64,000 nucleotides of DNA, taken from the NCBI RefSeq assembly GCF_013375935.1, contig NZ_CP056117.1, forward strand, positions 868,001-932,000, given 5' to 3'. The DNA is from Enterobacter cloacae (lineage in GTDB: Bacteria; Pseudomonadota; Gammaproteobacteria; Enterobacterales; Enterobacteriaceae). Of this stretch, positions 41,679 to 50,029 are shown one piece after another; the stretch's first letter is position 1, and every line of letters begins with the position of its first letter. The notes beneath the pieces are model-generated. The model saw nothing but the letters and a program-made list of their open reading frames with translations, was not told where the DNA came from and made no database searches. The translations under genes and the position numbers were made by a program.

Positions 41679-42755
41679 TTAAACCGTCAGTAGTACCGAG
41701 TCATCGCTGCGGAGATCCTGCGACGCCGTCGTATGGGTCGCGATTTCCGCTCCCGCCAGAATGGCGTTATGCTGCCCGGTGAAGGATTGCCCTCTGCCCT
41801 GCTGCTGCCCCCCGGACTGGGATGACACCTGCACGTTGACCTGGACAAAATGTTGCTCCGTCAGGCTCTGACGAAGGTCGTTGCTCGTTTGCTGCAGGGC
41901 GCGATAGACCTCAGCATGGCTGGCGTTGATCTGCACCTGCACGCGTCCGCTTTCGACCTGCATGGAAATATCAATTTTGCCCATATCCGGCGGATCGAGG
42001 CGGATGGTGGCATGCTGGACCTGCTGCTTTACCTGCACCTGCAAACGCTCGCCCAGCGCACGCTGTAGCTGTTCACCCCAGCGCGAAGGCTCCGGATCCA
42101 TTTTCAGGGTGGTGGTGGTCGTTGCCGGTGCGGCCGCCGGCGTGGCGGTAATATCGCTTGTCGGCAGCGGCGCAAAGGTGTTCGTCTGCGCCGCCGGAAC
42201 CATCGCCGTTATCAGCGCTGGAGCGACGCTATGAATAACGGGCTGCGGGCTCGCCGCGGAATCGGTGGGACTCACCGGTGACGGCACCGGATACTGATGC
42301 AAAAGCGAGGCAGAGATGCCCATCGGCACTCCCTTCGCCGCTCCCTGCATCACCCCCTGCGGCTGCAGGTTTTTCAGCATGACATCATCGACGGGCTGCG
42401 CTTTACCGGGAAAGCCAGCAGAAGCGTGCACCGGAATTTGGCTGGTCATCAGCAGCGCTTCCAGCAGCTGCTGCGGCGCATCAGCCCTGAGCAGTGAATC
42501 TCCCGGCACCGGCTCGTTAGCGGTTTCCTCGTCATCGTCACTGCCTTGCGGGAGCGGCACCGCGCTTACGGCAATATCGCGTGTCGCCTTCCCCTGCCCG
42601 ATCATGAGTGAATCAATCACGTTCAGCAGCGCGTCGTTAAACGCCGCCGGGGTTTGTGTGGTATGCGCTACCGCTTTCGGGCCTGCAATGGGTTCGGCCT
42701 GCATCGGCAGGCCAGAACCGTTAACCAGGCCCTGCGCCAGGTTGAGGATATCCAT
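41679..42755 (-). CDS. fliK: FliK / LafE, hook-length control protein
   Basis: The 358 residues comprise a long Pro/Ala/Thr-rich, low-complexity N-terminal ruler region (to about 225) and the conserved C-terminal substrate-switch domain (WGEQLQRALGERLQVQVKQQVQHATIRLDPPDMGKIDISMQVE shown only by its landmarks LDPPDMGKI and VQVQINASHAEV). It is secreted and measures hook length, then triggers the change to filament-type export. The stop overlaps the next upstream gene's partner (fliT-like start region) with shared bases at 42755. Confidence 0.9.
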   Translation of the reverse strand: MDILNLAQGLVNGSGLPMQAEPIAGPKAVAHTTQTPAAFNDALLNVIDSLMIGQGKATRDIAVSAVPLPQGSDDDEETANEPVPGDSLLRADAPQQLLEALLMTSQIPVHASAGFPGKAQPVDDVMLKNLQPQGVMQGAAKGVPMGISASLLHQYPVPSPVSPTDSAASPQPVIHSVAPALITAMVPAAQTNTFAPLPTSDITATPAAAPATTTTTLKMDPEPSRWGEQLQRALGERLQVQVKQQVQHATIRLDPPDMGKIDISMQVESGRVQVQINASHAEVYRALQQTSNDLRQSLTEQHFVQVNVQVSSQSGGQQQGRGQSFTGQHNAILAGAEIATHTTASQDLRSDDSVLLTV

Positions 42756-43060
42756 CAGCGCATTCCTTCATCGTCAGCAAACTGGGCATACGCGGCCGCC
42801 CCTTCACGATTGCGCATCGTCAGGTTAAGCTTGACGGCCAGCCTGTCGCTCTCTACCTGGCAGTAATCACGCGCCTGAAGGTGGATCTTTTTCAGGTTAT
42901 CCAGCGCCTGTCGCTCGTCCACCTCCAGCGTTTTCCCCTGAATCGCGGTCAGTAGCTCGGCGATTTTGGCGTCAACGTTCATGACGGCGGACCAGTTATG
43001 ATCCTCCGTCGCCTGGCGTAAACCCCGCGTCAGGGCCTGAATGACGTGCAGCATCCTCAT
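42755..43060 (-). CDS. FliT-like / LafD flagellar chaperone
   Basis: A small, mostly helical 101-residue protein located right after fliS, where FliT (or LafD) lies. Sequence identity with FliT is weak by eye, and the call rests on size, helical character (LHVIQALTRGLRQATEDHNW; QALDNLKKIHLQARDYCQVESDRLAVKL) and position. FliT would chaperone the cap protein FliD. ATG overlaps the fliS stop (ATGA). Confidence 0.65.
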   Translation of the reverse strand: MRMLHVIQALTRGLRQATEDHNWSAVMNVDAKIAELLTAIQGKTLEVDERQALDNLKKIHLQARDYCQVESDRLAVKLNLTMRNREGAAAYAQFADDEGMR

Positions 43061-43449
43061 GCCCCCTGGCCCATTCGCTGCCAGCCGTCCTGGATGTTGC
43101 CAAGGATCGTTTCCACTTCGTCAATGATGTCGACCGAGAGCTTATGGCTGGCGTCATACAGGCGATAAACGCAGTAGTCGTATAGGTTCGCCAGGCTCAG
43201 CGCCAGTTCGCCGCCCTTTTCAAAATCCAGCGCGCTGGTTAGCGCGTTGAGAATGTCGATGCACTTATTGATGCTCTGGGCCTTACGCTCGTAGCGACGG
43301 GCAACAATATGGCTTTTGGCACGAACAAGCTCATCCATCAGGCCGTTAAACAGCATCAGCACCAGCTGATGCGGATTCGCCGCCGAGGCCTGAATAGCCA
43401 GATCGGATTGTTGATACAGGCCGTAGCCTTCCTGATCATTTCCGTACAT
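43057..43449 (-). CDS. fliS: FliS / LafC, flagellin export chaperone
   Basis: The 130 residues match FliS: YGLYQQSDLAIQASAANPHQLVLMLFNGLMDELVRAK followed by helices with INKCIDILNALTSALDFEKGGELALSLANLYDYC. FliS binds the flagellin C-terminus and stops it polymerising in the cytoplasm. It lies 21 bases after fliD. Confidence 0.95.
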   Translation of the reverse strand: MYGNDQEGYGLYQQSDLAIQASAANPHQLVLMLFNGLMDELVRAKSHIVARRYERKAQSINKCIDILNALTSALDFEKGGELALSLANLYDYCVYRLYDASHKLSVDIIDEVETILGNIQDGWQRMGQGA

Positions 43450-43470
43450 TGAAAGTCGGTTCCCTTAGAA

Positions 43471-44805
43471 TTAAACAAACATGCTCATGGTGTTGTTCAT
43501 CTGCGTCATGACTTTTTGCAGCTGCGTAAACTGCTTGTAGTAGCGGTTGTAAGAGGCGTCATAACGCAAGTTCATTTTTTCGGTTTTGGTATCGATGTCA
43601 GTTTTTTGCCGATCGAGGATTTCCTGGCGTCCCTTCAGCATGCCGCTGCTGGTGCTGAGGTATTTATCCAGCGATTTATCCATCGCCTTGAGCATGCCGT
43701 CGTTGCCGTTGAAGAATTGCGCGACGGTCTGCGGATCGTTTTTGAGCTGCTTCTCCAGCACGTCAGCATCGAGGGTGAGCTTGCCGTCTTTATCGGCGGA
43801 GATGCCGAACTTACTCATGTTCTGGTCACCAAAGGTGCCGCGCAGCAGATTGCCAATATCGGTGCCGAGCGAGGACATCGTGGCATCACCGGCAAACGCG
43901 CCGCGCTTTTCCGAGCTGCTGCCGCTTTTCGTCATGCCGGTGAGGGTATCGCGCAGGGTGTTATAGGCATCGAGAAACGCCTGGATCTGGTTTTTCGTTT
44001 CGGTGTTATCGGTGTCGATCGAAATCACCAGCGGTTTGTTCTTTTCGGTAGTGCCGGTCAGCTTAATAGAGACGCCATCGACCAGATCGTCCAGGGTGTT
44101 GGAACTGCTGGCATACTGTCTGGTGGAATCGCCGAGCGTGAAGAGCGCGTCCTTTCCGTCAGTAATCGTTTGTTGGTCTGCAAAAATATCCTGCCCGGCA
44201 GACATGCCGCTGGTATCCATCTCGATTTTGTACTTCTCGCCACTCTGGTCACTGCTCAGCATGAGCGAGACTTTGCCGTCAATTCGCATCAGTGAAGCGG
44301 TAACTCCGTTCTGCCCGCTGGCCGCCGTGGTGGAAGTGGGATCCGACGCGCTCGGGAAGTCAGTTTTATTAATCGCATCGGCAAAATCAGCAAGGCTGTC
44401 CAGACCATCCATATCAATCTCCATGCTCTCGCCATTGAGATTGATCTTCAGGGTTCCGCTCGCATTTTTAATCGCGTCATCGTCCAGCTTGTCGAAACTG
44501 ATCTGCTGAGCGGTCGCCAGCTGGGTGACGTTCAGGCTGTAGGTCCCTTTACGCGCGCTGGCGCTGGCGTTGATCGTCGCAATCCCCTCCTGGTTCATGG
44601 TGGCGATATTTTTCAGGACGCTGGCGCTGGTGGAATTCAGGGCATTAATTGACGTGCGGAACGTCGTTAGCGCGGTACGCAGCGACGAAAGGGCTGACGA
44701 CTGGGCTTCATAGGTTTTTGTCTGGGTGGCGATCGCGTTTTGCAGTGCAAGGACGTCGTAGGTCGCCAGTGTTGTCGCCATCTGTTTTGGATCGAAATCA
44801 GACAT
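43471..44805 (-). CDS. fliD: FliD / LafB, filament cap protein
   Basis: The 444-residue cap protein has the N-terminal coiled-coil region (LATYDVLALQNAIATQTKTYEAQSSALSSLRTALTTF), serine/threonine-rich central D2-D3 domains and the C-terminal helix LDRYL-type segment with MNLRYDASYNRYYKQFTQLQKVMTQMN. It caps the filament and folds flagellin subunits. ATG 44805 follows AGGAG at nine bases. It is the first gene of an operon led by a sigma-54 promoter. Confidence 0.95.
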   Translation of the reverse strand: MSDFDPKQMATTLATYDVLALQNAIATQTKTYEAQSSALSSLRTALTTFRTSINALNSTSASVLKNIATMNQEGIATINASASARKGTYSLNVTQLATAQQISFDKLDDDAIKNASGTLKINLNGESMEIDMDGLDSLADFADAINKTDFPSASDPTSTTAASGQNGVTASLMRIDGKVSLMLSSDQSGEKYKIEMDTSGMSAGQDIFADQQTITDGKDALFTLGDSTRQYASSSNTLDDLVDGVSIKLTGTTEKNKPLVISIDTDNTETKNQIQAFLDAYNTLRDTLTGMTKSGSSSEKRGAFAGDATMSSLGTDIGNLLRGTFGDQNMSKFGISADKDGKLTLDADVLEKQLKNDPQTVAQFFNGNDGMLKAMDKSLDKYLSTSSGMLKGRQEILDRQKTDIDTKTEKMNLRYDASYNRYYKQFTQLQKVMTQMNNTMSMFV

Positions 44806-44852
44806 TATTGGTTCTCCTGGCACGCAAATGTAGTTCGGTATGCTTCAGACAT

Positions 44853-44869
44853 AGCAACTATCGTGCCAA
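44853..44869 (-). promoter_or_regulatory. Sigma-54 promoter of the fliD operon
   Basis: The minus strand reads TTGGCACGATAGTTGCT: GG of the -24 element and GC of the -12 element are separated by exactly ten bases, matching the TGGCAC-N5-TTGC consensus. It lies about 50 bases ahead of the fliD start. A matching copy precedes flgB. Confidence 0.88.
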
Positions 44870-44957
44870 TTTTTTATTTGTGGTTTTTCAGGTGGTTATG
44901 CACAAGCTGGAAGGAGGACTTCCGCTTTTTCCGCCCGGGGGAAAGGCGAAGCCGGAT

Positions 44958-44988
44958 ACAAAAACACCGCCATACAGCGGTGTTTTTT
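44958..44988 (-). terminator. Terminator of the flagellin gene
   Basis: CACCGC (44965-44970) and GCGGTG (44977-44982) pair around CATACA, with A5 on the left (the minus-strand T tract) and T6 on the right. It isolates fliC from the fliD operon. Confidence 0.88.
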
Positions 44989-45008
44989 CAGCTTTTATCC
45001 AGATTGGA

Positions 45009-45902
45009 TTAGCCCAGCAGAGACATAACCATGCCGGACATGCTGTTGGACTGCTTCAGCATGGACATACTGGTTTGTGCCAGCATCTGGTTACGGGTCA
45101 TGCTTGACGCTTCGGAGGCCATGTCAGCATCGCGGATATTGCTCAGCGCCAGATCGGTGTTGTCTTTCATGTTTGCCAGGTTCGCCGCCGTGTGGCTCAG
45201 ACGGTTAATGCTCGCACCCATTTTGGAACGAACGGCACCGACTTGATCCAGAGTCGTTTCCAGCGAGCTCATCAGAGCTTTTGCACTTTCGGCGTCCGTC
45301 AGTTCAAGCTTACCGCTGGCGTTTACTGCACTAGCCGTGCCCTGAATAGTTGAGAACAGACCACCAGAGGTAGTCAGCGCGCCTGCGCCGCTAGCGCCGA
45401 GTTCAGCAGACAGGTTAATCTTCATGGTTTCATCAGTAGAAGAACCGATCTGGAAGTTCAGCTCTTTAGAGAACTTACCGGATGCGCCGAACAGTTTGTC
45501 ACCCGCGTAAGAGGTGTTGTTCATGATGTTGCCCAGCTCAGCGTTCAGGTCGTTCAGCTCGGAGTTGATCGCGTCACGGTCTTTCTGAGTGTTGGTGTCG
45601 TTCGCTGCCTGCGTTGCGAGGTCTTTCATGCGGTACATGATGTTGCTCACTTCATCGAACGCCCCTTCAGAGGTTTGCAGCAGCGCGGTCGCATCGGCGA
45701 TGTTACGCTTTGCAACGTCCATACCGTTGGTCTGGCCCTGCAGACGGGTCGCGATCTGCAGACCTGCCGCATCGTCAGCAGCGGAGTTAATGCGTTTACC
45801 GGTACCCAGGCGCTCCATTGCGGTGGACAGCATGTTGTTGGCTTTATTCATCGCATTGGTAGATGCCATGGAGGAAGAGCTGGTAAAAATTGAGAATGAC
45901 AT
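45009..45902 (-). CDS. fliC: Flagellin (FliC / LafA)
   Basis: The 297-residue protein has the conserved flagellin ends: N-terminal NMLSTAMERLGTGKRINSAADDAAGLQIATRL and C-terminal LALSNIRDADMASEASSMTRNQMLAQTSMSMLKQSN, ending MSLLG. The variable centre is short (about residues 140-210), making this smaller than E. coli FliC (about 498), as is usual for lateral-type flagellins. It is a single-gene unit with its own promoter and terminator. The downstream modification cassette may act on it. Confidence 0.97.
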   Translation of the reverse strand: MSFSIFTSSSSMASTNAMNKANNMLSTAMERLGTGKRINSAADDAAGLQIATRLQGQTNGMDVAKRNIADATALLQTSEGAFDEVSNIMYRMKDLATQAANDTNTQKDRDAINSELNDLNAELGNIMNNTSYAGDKLFGASGKFSKELNFQIGSSTDETMKINLSAELGASGAGALTTSGGLFSTIQGTASAVNASGKLELTDAESAKALMSSLETTLDQVGAVRSKMGASINRLSHTAANLANMKDNTDLALSNIRDADMASEASSMTRNQMLAQTSMSMLKQSNSMSGMVMSLLG

Positions 45903-46678
45903 AAGGATTCCTTTTTCGTCCTGGTGATACAGATGGTGTATTCAGTAAAGACGACACGGCAGGCGCGAAGATTAAATCAACGGTTACCGAATGCTTATTT
46001 TTTACGCAGGCATAGAAATAGCAGGTTGATTTCTAAGGATTAAAAAATTGCTAAAAGGCTCACGCCAACGATCTTTTTTCATCGTGTCTTTTCACCGGCA
46101 GGACAGGGGCATTTTGGTATCTTTATTAATAATATTTAATATAAAAAGTAACGTTCTTATTTATCCGGTTTCATTCGGAAACAAATATAAAAGCTTTATT
46201 AAAGCGGCCAAAAATTCAATAAATTAAATGGGAATTATTATTTTTTTAAGTTCGCCACAGAAACAATGATCATTATCAAACAGATCACAACAATAACACA
46301 ACACCTTCACTTTTTAATCATCTAAATAACATAAGTTTTATTTAATGATTCTTGTTAACCATAAAACAAACTGCTTCATTTCTTCCTGCTCGCTAAGTTA
46401 AAAATGGTGTTGCGCATCACATTTTAATCGCGTAAAAAGAGGGCAGGAAACGATCATTCCTTCCCTTATGGGCGTAAAACAGATGAAAACCTTCCCGCTG
46501 TAGCATAAAATCGAGCAACAACAGGGAAGACTACGTCCTCTTTTAATCTCCGCAGGCATGCGGCATTCATTAAGAATTCTAAATGGAGTTAACAACTCAA
46601 TCGGATAACCTCTGATCCCTCCGGGTGTTCAACAGGTTATCGCCATAATAATGGGGTGGTTGAATCCATAACATATAA
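45903..46678. other. 776-base AT-rich intergenic region between divergent fliC and lafZ
   Basis: No convincing gene is present; a 65-codon minus-strand frame (46398-46595) has no family features. The DNA is strikingly AT-rich with runs of A and T, typical of H-NS-bound regulatory DNA. It must hold the fliC promoter on one side and the promoter of the ToxR-like regulator on the other. Confidence 0.7.
45977..46004 (-). promoter_or_regulatory. Candidate sigma-28 promoter of fliC
   Basis: The minus strand shows TAAAAAAT, then 12 bases, then ACCGTTGA, against the TAAAGTTT-N11-GCCGATAA consensus; five of eight bases match in the -10 and the spacer is one base long. It lies about 75 bases before the flagellin start. 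No sigma-54 box is seen here. Confidence 0.4.
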
Positions 46679-47611
46679 ATGAATAAACGTTATTGCTCCG
46701 TAAATAATTGGCTGGTTGACGTCGCTTCAGGCTCTATTCTCCATTTAACCACAGGGGAACGAAAGCGCCTGGGTGAATATCAGCTCAAGCTGCTGGATAT
46801 TCTGGTTCAGGATGCGGGTAAAATATTTACCCGCGAAGAGTTAACGACCCTGGTCTGGGAACGCCGGGTCATCGGCAATAATAGCTTGCCGAATGCCATT
46901 CACGCATTGCGCACCGCATTAGAGGATGATGGTAAAAACCAGCGCATCATCAAGACTATTCCGCGCAAGGGCTATCTGATTGAGCCCGAGTATTGTCGTC
47001 TGATCGAAACCGATGAGCCTTGCGATGGGGAAGATGCGGAGGCTGACGTTCCGCCTGCCGAGGCGTCGCTTAACGCTGAGCCTCTGACTGAACCGGAGCA
47101 GCCTGAAGGTAACGACGATCCTGCACCGGTAATGGAGCCCGTCCCGGTGCTGAAGCCGAAATGGCGTCGTCATGGCATCGTTAGCTTTTTACTGGTGATG
47201 GCCGCCACGGCCCTCTTTACGACAGCCGCCTGCTGGTACCTGCTGGGCGGCTACAGCGAACATCTGGTTTCACGGGAGATCCAGCCGGGCGTTTACAGCA
47301 ATATCCACATTTATGCCGTCGAAACGGCAGGCGATCCGCCCTATATCTCCGTGAACCTGTACGGCAAGTTAAAAGACTCGCTGTATGCCATCAACCAGCA
47401 GATCCAGATGCAGTCCGCCACGATGCAGATCTTCTTTCACAGCACCAATTCGTCGCTGAACTACAGCTTCACGCTGTCCAATAAATGCGACAATAAACAG
47501 CTGGCGATGTCCATCTACCACTGGCGTACCGATACGGACCAACTCAACAACCTGATCCTGCGAGAAACCCGAAGGAAGCTTCATGAACTGGCTACGTGCA
47601 AAACGCCTTAA
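46679..47611 (+). CDS. lafZ: ToxR/CadC-like transmembrane transcription regulator (LafZ)
   Basis: The 310-residue protein has an OmpR-type winged-helix DNA-binding domain (residues 1-105; KLLDILVQDAGKIFTREELTTLVW; SLPNAIHALRTALEDDGK; IIKTIPRKGYLIEPEY), an acidic Pro/Glu-rich linker (112-158), one membrane helix (167-189) and a periplasmic domain of about 120 residues with two cysteines. This is the ToxR architecture: direct control of promoters from the membrane. Its position between flagellin and lafW matches LafZ of lateral flagellar loci. Target genes unknown. Confidence 0.82.
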   Translation: MNKRYCSVNNWLVDVASGSILHLTTGERKRLGEYQLKLLDILVQDAGKIFTREELTTLVWERRVIGNNSLPNAIHALRTALEDDGKNQRIIKTIPRKGYLIEPEYCRLIETDEPCDGEDAEADVPPAEASLNAEPLTEPEQPEGNDDPAPVMEPVPVLKPKWRRHGIVSFLLVMAATALFTTAACWYLLGGYSEHLVSREIQPGVYSNIHIYAVETAGDPPYISVNLYGKLKDSLYAINQQIQMQSATMQIFFHSTNSSLNYSFTLSNKCDNKQLAMSIYHWRTDTDQLNNLILRETRRKLHELATCKTP

Positions 47612-48050
47612 CGTGGCGATCGTCATCGCCGTTCTGGCGACGCTCGTCGTTCTGGCGTTTAAGTATTTCACCACGACCTCAACGCTACAGTACGGCAATG
47701 TGGAAGATGACTTCCAGATGGGCTTTTACGACCTGATGTCACAGCAAAAAGAGATTTACGATGTGAGCCTGAAAACCACGCGCGGCGTACTGATGGCCAA
47801 TATCACCAGCCCGGACGACAACCGCTTTGTCCTGAAGGGAAAGTTTACGCCGACGCAGAAAAAACACGGGCGAATCTACTTTACGCTCACCCCAATTTAC
47901 TACAGCACCGAGCAGAAGGGGCTAATGATAGATGGCCTTGTCGACCAGCTCATGTACTCCAACTACTGGATGGAGCCGCTCTCTTTTAATCACAAGTCGC
48001 TGGTGGTGGGACAAAACGGCGCGATATTCCTCTACCCGGCGTCCCGATGA
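47583..48050 (+). CDS. Single-pass membrane protein overlapping the ToxR-like gene (possible ToxS-like partner)
   Basis: The 155-residue product has a basic start, one membrane helix (LNVAIVIAVLATLVVLAFKYF) and a periplasmic domain with no clear family (TTSTLQYGNVEDDFQMGFYDLMSQQKE onward; FTLTPIYYSTEQKG; WMEPLSFNHKSLVVGQNG). It overlaps the regulator gene by 29 bases and starts after AGGAAG, so the two are co-translated. The pairing resembles ToxR-ToxS and TcpP-TcpH, where the second protein stabilises the regulator. Confidence 0.65.
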   Translation: MNWLRAKRLNVAIVIAVLATLVVLAFKYFTTTSTLQYGNVEDDFQMGFYDLMSQQKEIYDVSLKTTRGVLMANITSPDDNRFVLKGKFTPTQKKHGRIYFTLTPIYYSTEQKGLMIDGLVDQLMYSNYWMEPLSFNHKSLVVGQNGAIFLYPASR

Positions 48051-48075
48051 CGTGGCTGTCCGGCATTAATGGCCC

Positions 48076-49086
48076 TTAGCCCAGCAGGTTTTTAACCGTT
48101 GCCAGCCGGACGTTGGCCTGAGCACCCAGCGCCTGCGACAGCTGGCTAAAACTGTCGGCGCTGCGAGCCAGCCCCTCACCCAGGCTGCGTGAAGTGTGCA
48201 GCGCCTGCTGTGAGCTGTACACCGTCGCCATATCGTTTATACGGGCGCTGACGCGGTCCTGCTGCTGGCGCAGTTTGCTGCGCTGGCTGGTGATGTGATT
48301 AAGGGTATCCTGCAACTTCATTTGCCCCTCTCGCTCCCGCCGCGCGGAGAGCGCCATCATCTCATCGCTGTTCGCGCTTTCCGCCTGCGGGGCCAGCAGG
48401 GTGAAGGCATCGGCTGGATAAAGTTTACCTTCGCCACGCACCGAAAAGTGCTGCTTCACCTGCTCCCACCTGCTCTCATCAACGCTGAACAGCAGCTGGC
48501 CGCTGTCCGTCTGGCTGGCATGGATCCCTAAGCGCCCCAGACCAACATTCAGCTTTGTCAGCGTCTGTCGCGGCGTCGCCTCTTCCGGCAGCGCAACGGC
48601 AGCCATCTCCCGTCGGGTGCCCCCAAGCGCGAAGATCAGCGTTTCCCCGGCCGGGAACTGCACTAATTTTTCGCTGCCCGGCAGGGTGAAATTAACCGCG
48701 TTCTTCTTCTCCAGCGAGGCGTTGAGATGGCGATCGATCGTACCGCCGGAAAGCTGCATACGGCGTGAAAGGTGCTTTTGCAGCGCAGCAGTCTGCACGC
48801 TGGCATCCCCGCTGCGACCGGAAGTCTGGCGCAGCTGGAGCAGCTGCGTTTCGGTTTTCGCCAGATAGCTGTCCGCCTGCTGCACGGCGGTCAGCTGCTG
48901 ATTGAGCTGTACGTTATAGCGCATCGGCCGGCGCGACAGCAGTGCGGATTCAGGAAATGAATGACGGGTAAATTCAGCGTCGGGCAAATGTACCCGCCCG
49001 ACGGTCTGCGGTGCATCGATATTCCCGCGCCCGGCGGGTGCCGGTGCGCTGGAGAGCGGTGAGGATGTTTTTAAACCGACTTGCAT
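48076..49086 (-). CDS. lafW: LafW-like hook-associated protein
   Basis: The 336-residue protein lies after flgL in the same operon, the site of lafW in lateral flagellar loci. No signal peptide is present. It has a helical N-terminal part (YNVQLNQQLTAVQQADSYLAKTETQLLQLRQ), a central region with FTLPGSEKLVQFPAGETLIFALGG, and a C-terminal heptad-rich helix ending SQLSQALGAQANVRLATVKNLLG that resembles the terminal helices of axial flagellar proteins. A role at the hook-filament junction is inferred from these features. Confidence 0.65.
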   Translation of the reverse strand: MQVGLKTSSPLSSAPAPAGRGNIDAPQTVGRVHLPDAEFTRHSFPESALLSRRPMRYNVQLNQQLTAVQQADSYLAKTETQLLQLRQTSGRSGDASVQTAALQKHLSRRMQLSGGTIDRHLNASLEKKNAVNFTLPGSEKLVQFPAGETLIFALGGTRREMAAVALPEEATPRQTLTKLNVGLGRLGIHASQTDSGQLLFSVDESRWEQVKQHFSVRGEGKLYPADAFTLLAPQAESANSDEMMALSARREREGQMKLQDTLNHITSQRSKLRQQQDRVSARINDMATVYSSQQALHTSRSLGEGLARSADSFSQLSQALGAQANVRLATVKNLLG

Positions 49087-49092
49087 ATCATT

Positions 49093-50007
49093 TTACAACA
49101 TACTGAAAAGATTGAGATTGCTGACCATGCTGTAGGCCTTATACGAGATCTGGACCGAGGTATTGTACAGCTGGAGCTTCGTGTAAGTCGTCGCGTAATC
49201 CGCCTCATTAAGATCGGTCTCCAGCTGGCCGTTCGACAGGCTAACATCGGTATGGGCATCATCAATAAGCGTCAGTCGGTTCTGCCGGCCGCCGAGATCG
49301 GTAAACAGCGCTCCCAGGCTATCGCTGGTCGTCTGGGTCATATCGATCATCGCCGTCAGGTCGTCCTGGTAATCCGTCAGGCTGGCGTTCGGATCCTGCA
49401 TTTTCTCACTCAGCGCTTTGAGCTTGTTCAGCATCTCCAGATCGTTGCCTGAGCTGGAAAACGCGTGGGAAATATTGGTGTTTTCGGTAATGCTAACGCC
49501 GTTGGCCACCGTCGTTTCCCGGGTCTTTTCATTGCCGCCGAATACGTACTGACCGTTTTCGTCCAGCGTGACGGTTTTGCTGTCGGTCATGGTGCCGGAG
49601 AACAGGTAGCTCCCGTTTTCGTTTTTGCTGTTCATCGTCGCCACCAGCGAGTCCAGCATAGATCCCAGCTCCGCACCGTAGCTCGCCAGATCTTTCTGAC
49701 TCAGCGAACCGTTATTCGCCAGCTTAAGCTTATCGCTCACGGACATCACCTGGTTGCTGAGGGCGTTGATATGGGACTCCTGTATCGACAGCGCGCCGCT
49801 CAGGCTGGTGATGTTGCTTTGATATTGCTTAATGGCTGACTGCTCGCGATTAAGCTGTACCAGACGGCTGGCGATAACCGGATCGTCCGACGGTACGTTA
49901 ATACGCTTTTGCGTCGACAGTTGTTCCGTGAGTTTGCCCATCTGGTAACTATTAACGCCCATTTGCGACATCATGGCGTTATAGAGAAAAAGGCTGCTTA
50001 CTTGCAT
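49093..50007 (-). CDS. flgL: FlgL, hook-filament junction protein
   Basis: FlgL (HAP3) joins hook to filament. The 304 residues have the flagellin-like N-terminus (MQVSSLFLYNAMMSQMGVNSYQMGKLTEQLSTQKRINVPSDDP) and a C-terminus (NEADYATTYTKLQLYNTSVQISYKAYSMVSNLNLFSML) typical of the family. It sits 22 bases after flgK and six bases before lafW. Confidence 0.94.
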   Translation of the reverse strand: MQVSSLFLYNAMMSQMGVNSYQMGKLTEQLSTQKRINVPSDDPVIASRLVQLNREQSAIKQYQSNITSLSGALSIQESHINALSNQVMSVSDKLKLANNGSLSQKDLASYGAELGSMLDSLVATMNSKNENGSYLFSGTMTDSKTVTLDENGQYVFGGNEKTRETTVANGVSITENTNISHAFSSSGNDLEMLNKLKALSEKMQDPNASLTDYQDDLTAMIDMTQTTSDSLGALFTDLGGRQNRLTLIDDAHTDVSLSNGQLETDLNEADYATTYTKLQLYNTSVQISYKAYSMVSNLNLFSML

Positions 50008-50029
50008 ATTTCAGATCCCGTGGTTGCGC

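Noticed and set aside
46270..46300. CRP-like half site AGATCACA in the AT-rich gap
   Set aside because: The other half site does not fit TGTGA at the correct spacing.
46398..46595. A 65-codon minus-strand frame in the fliC-lafZ gap
   Set aside because: No ribosome-binding site, AT-rich non-coding character and no family resemblance.
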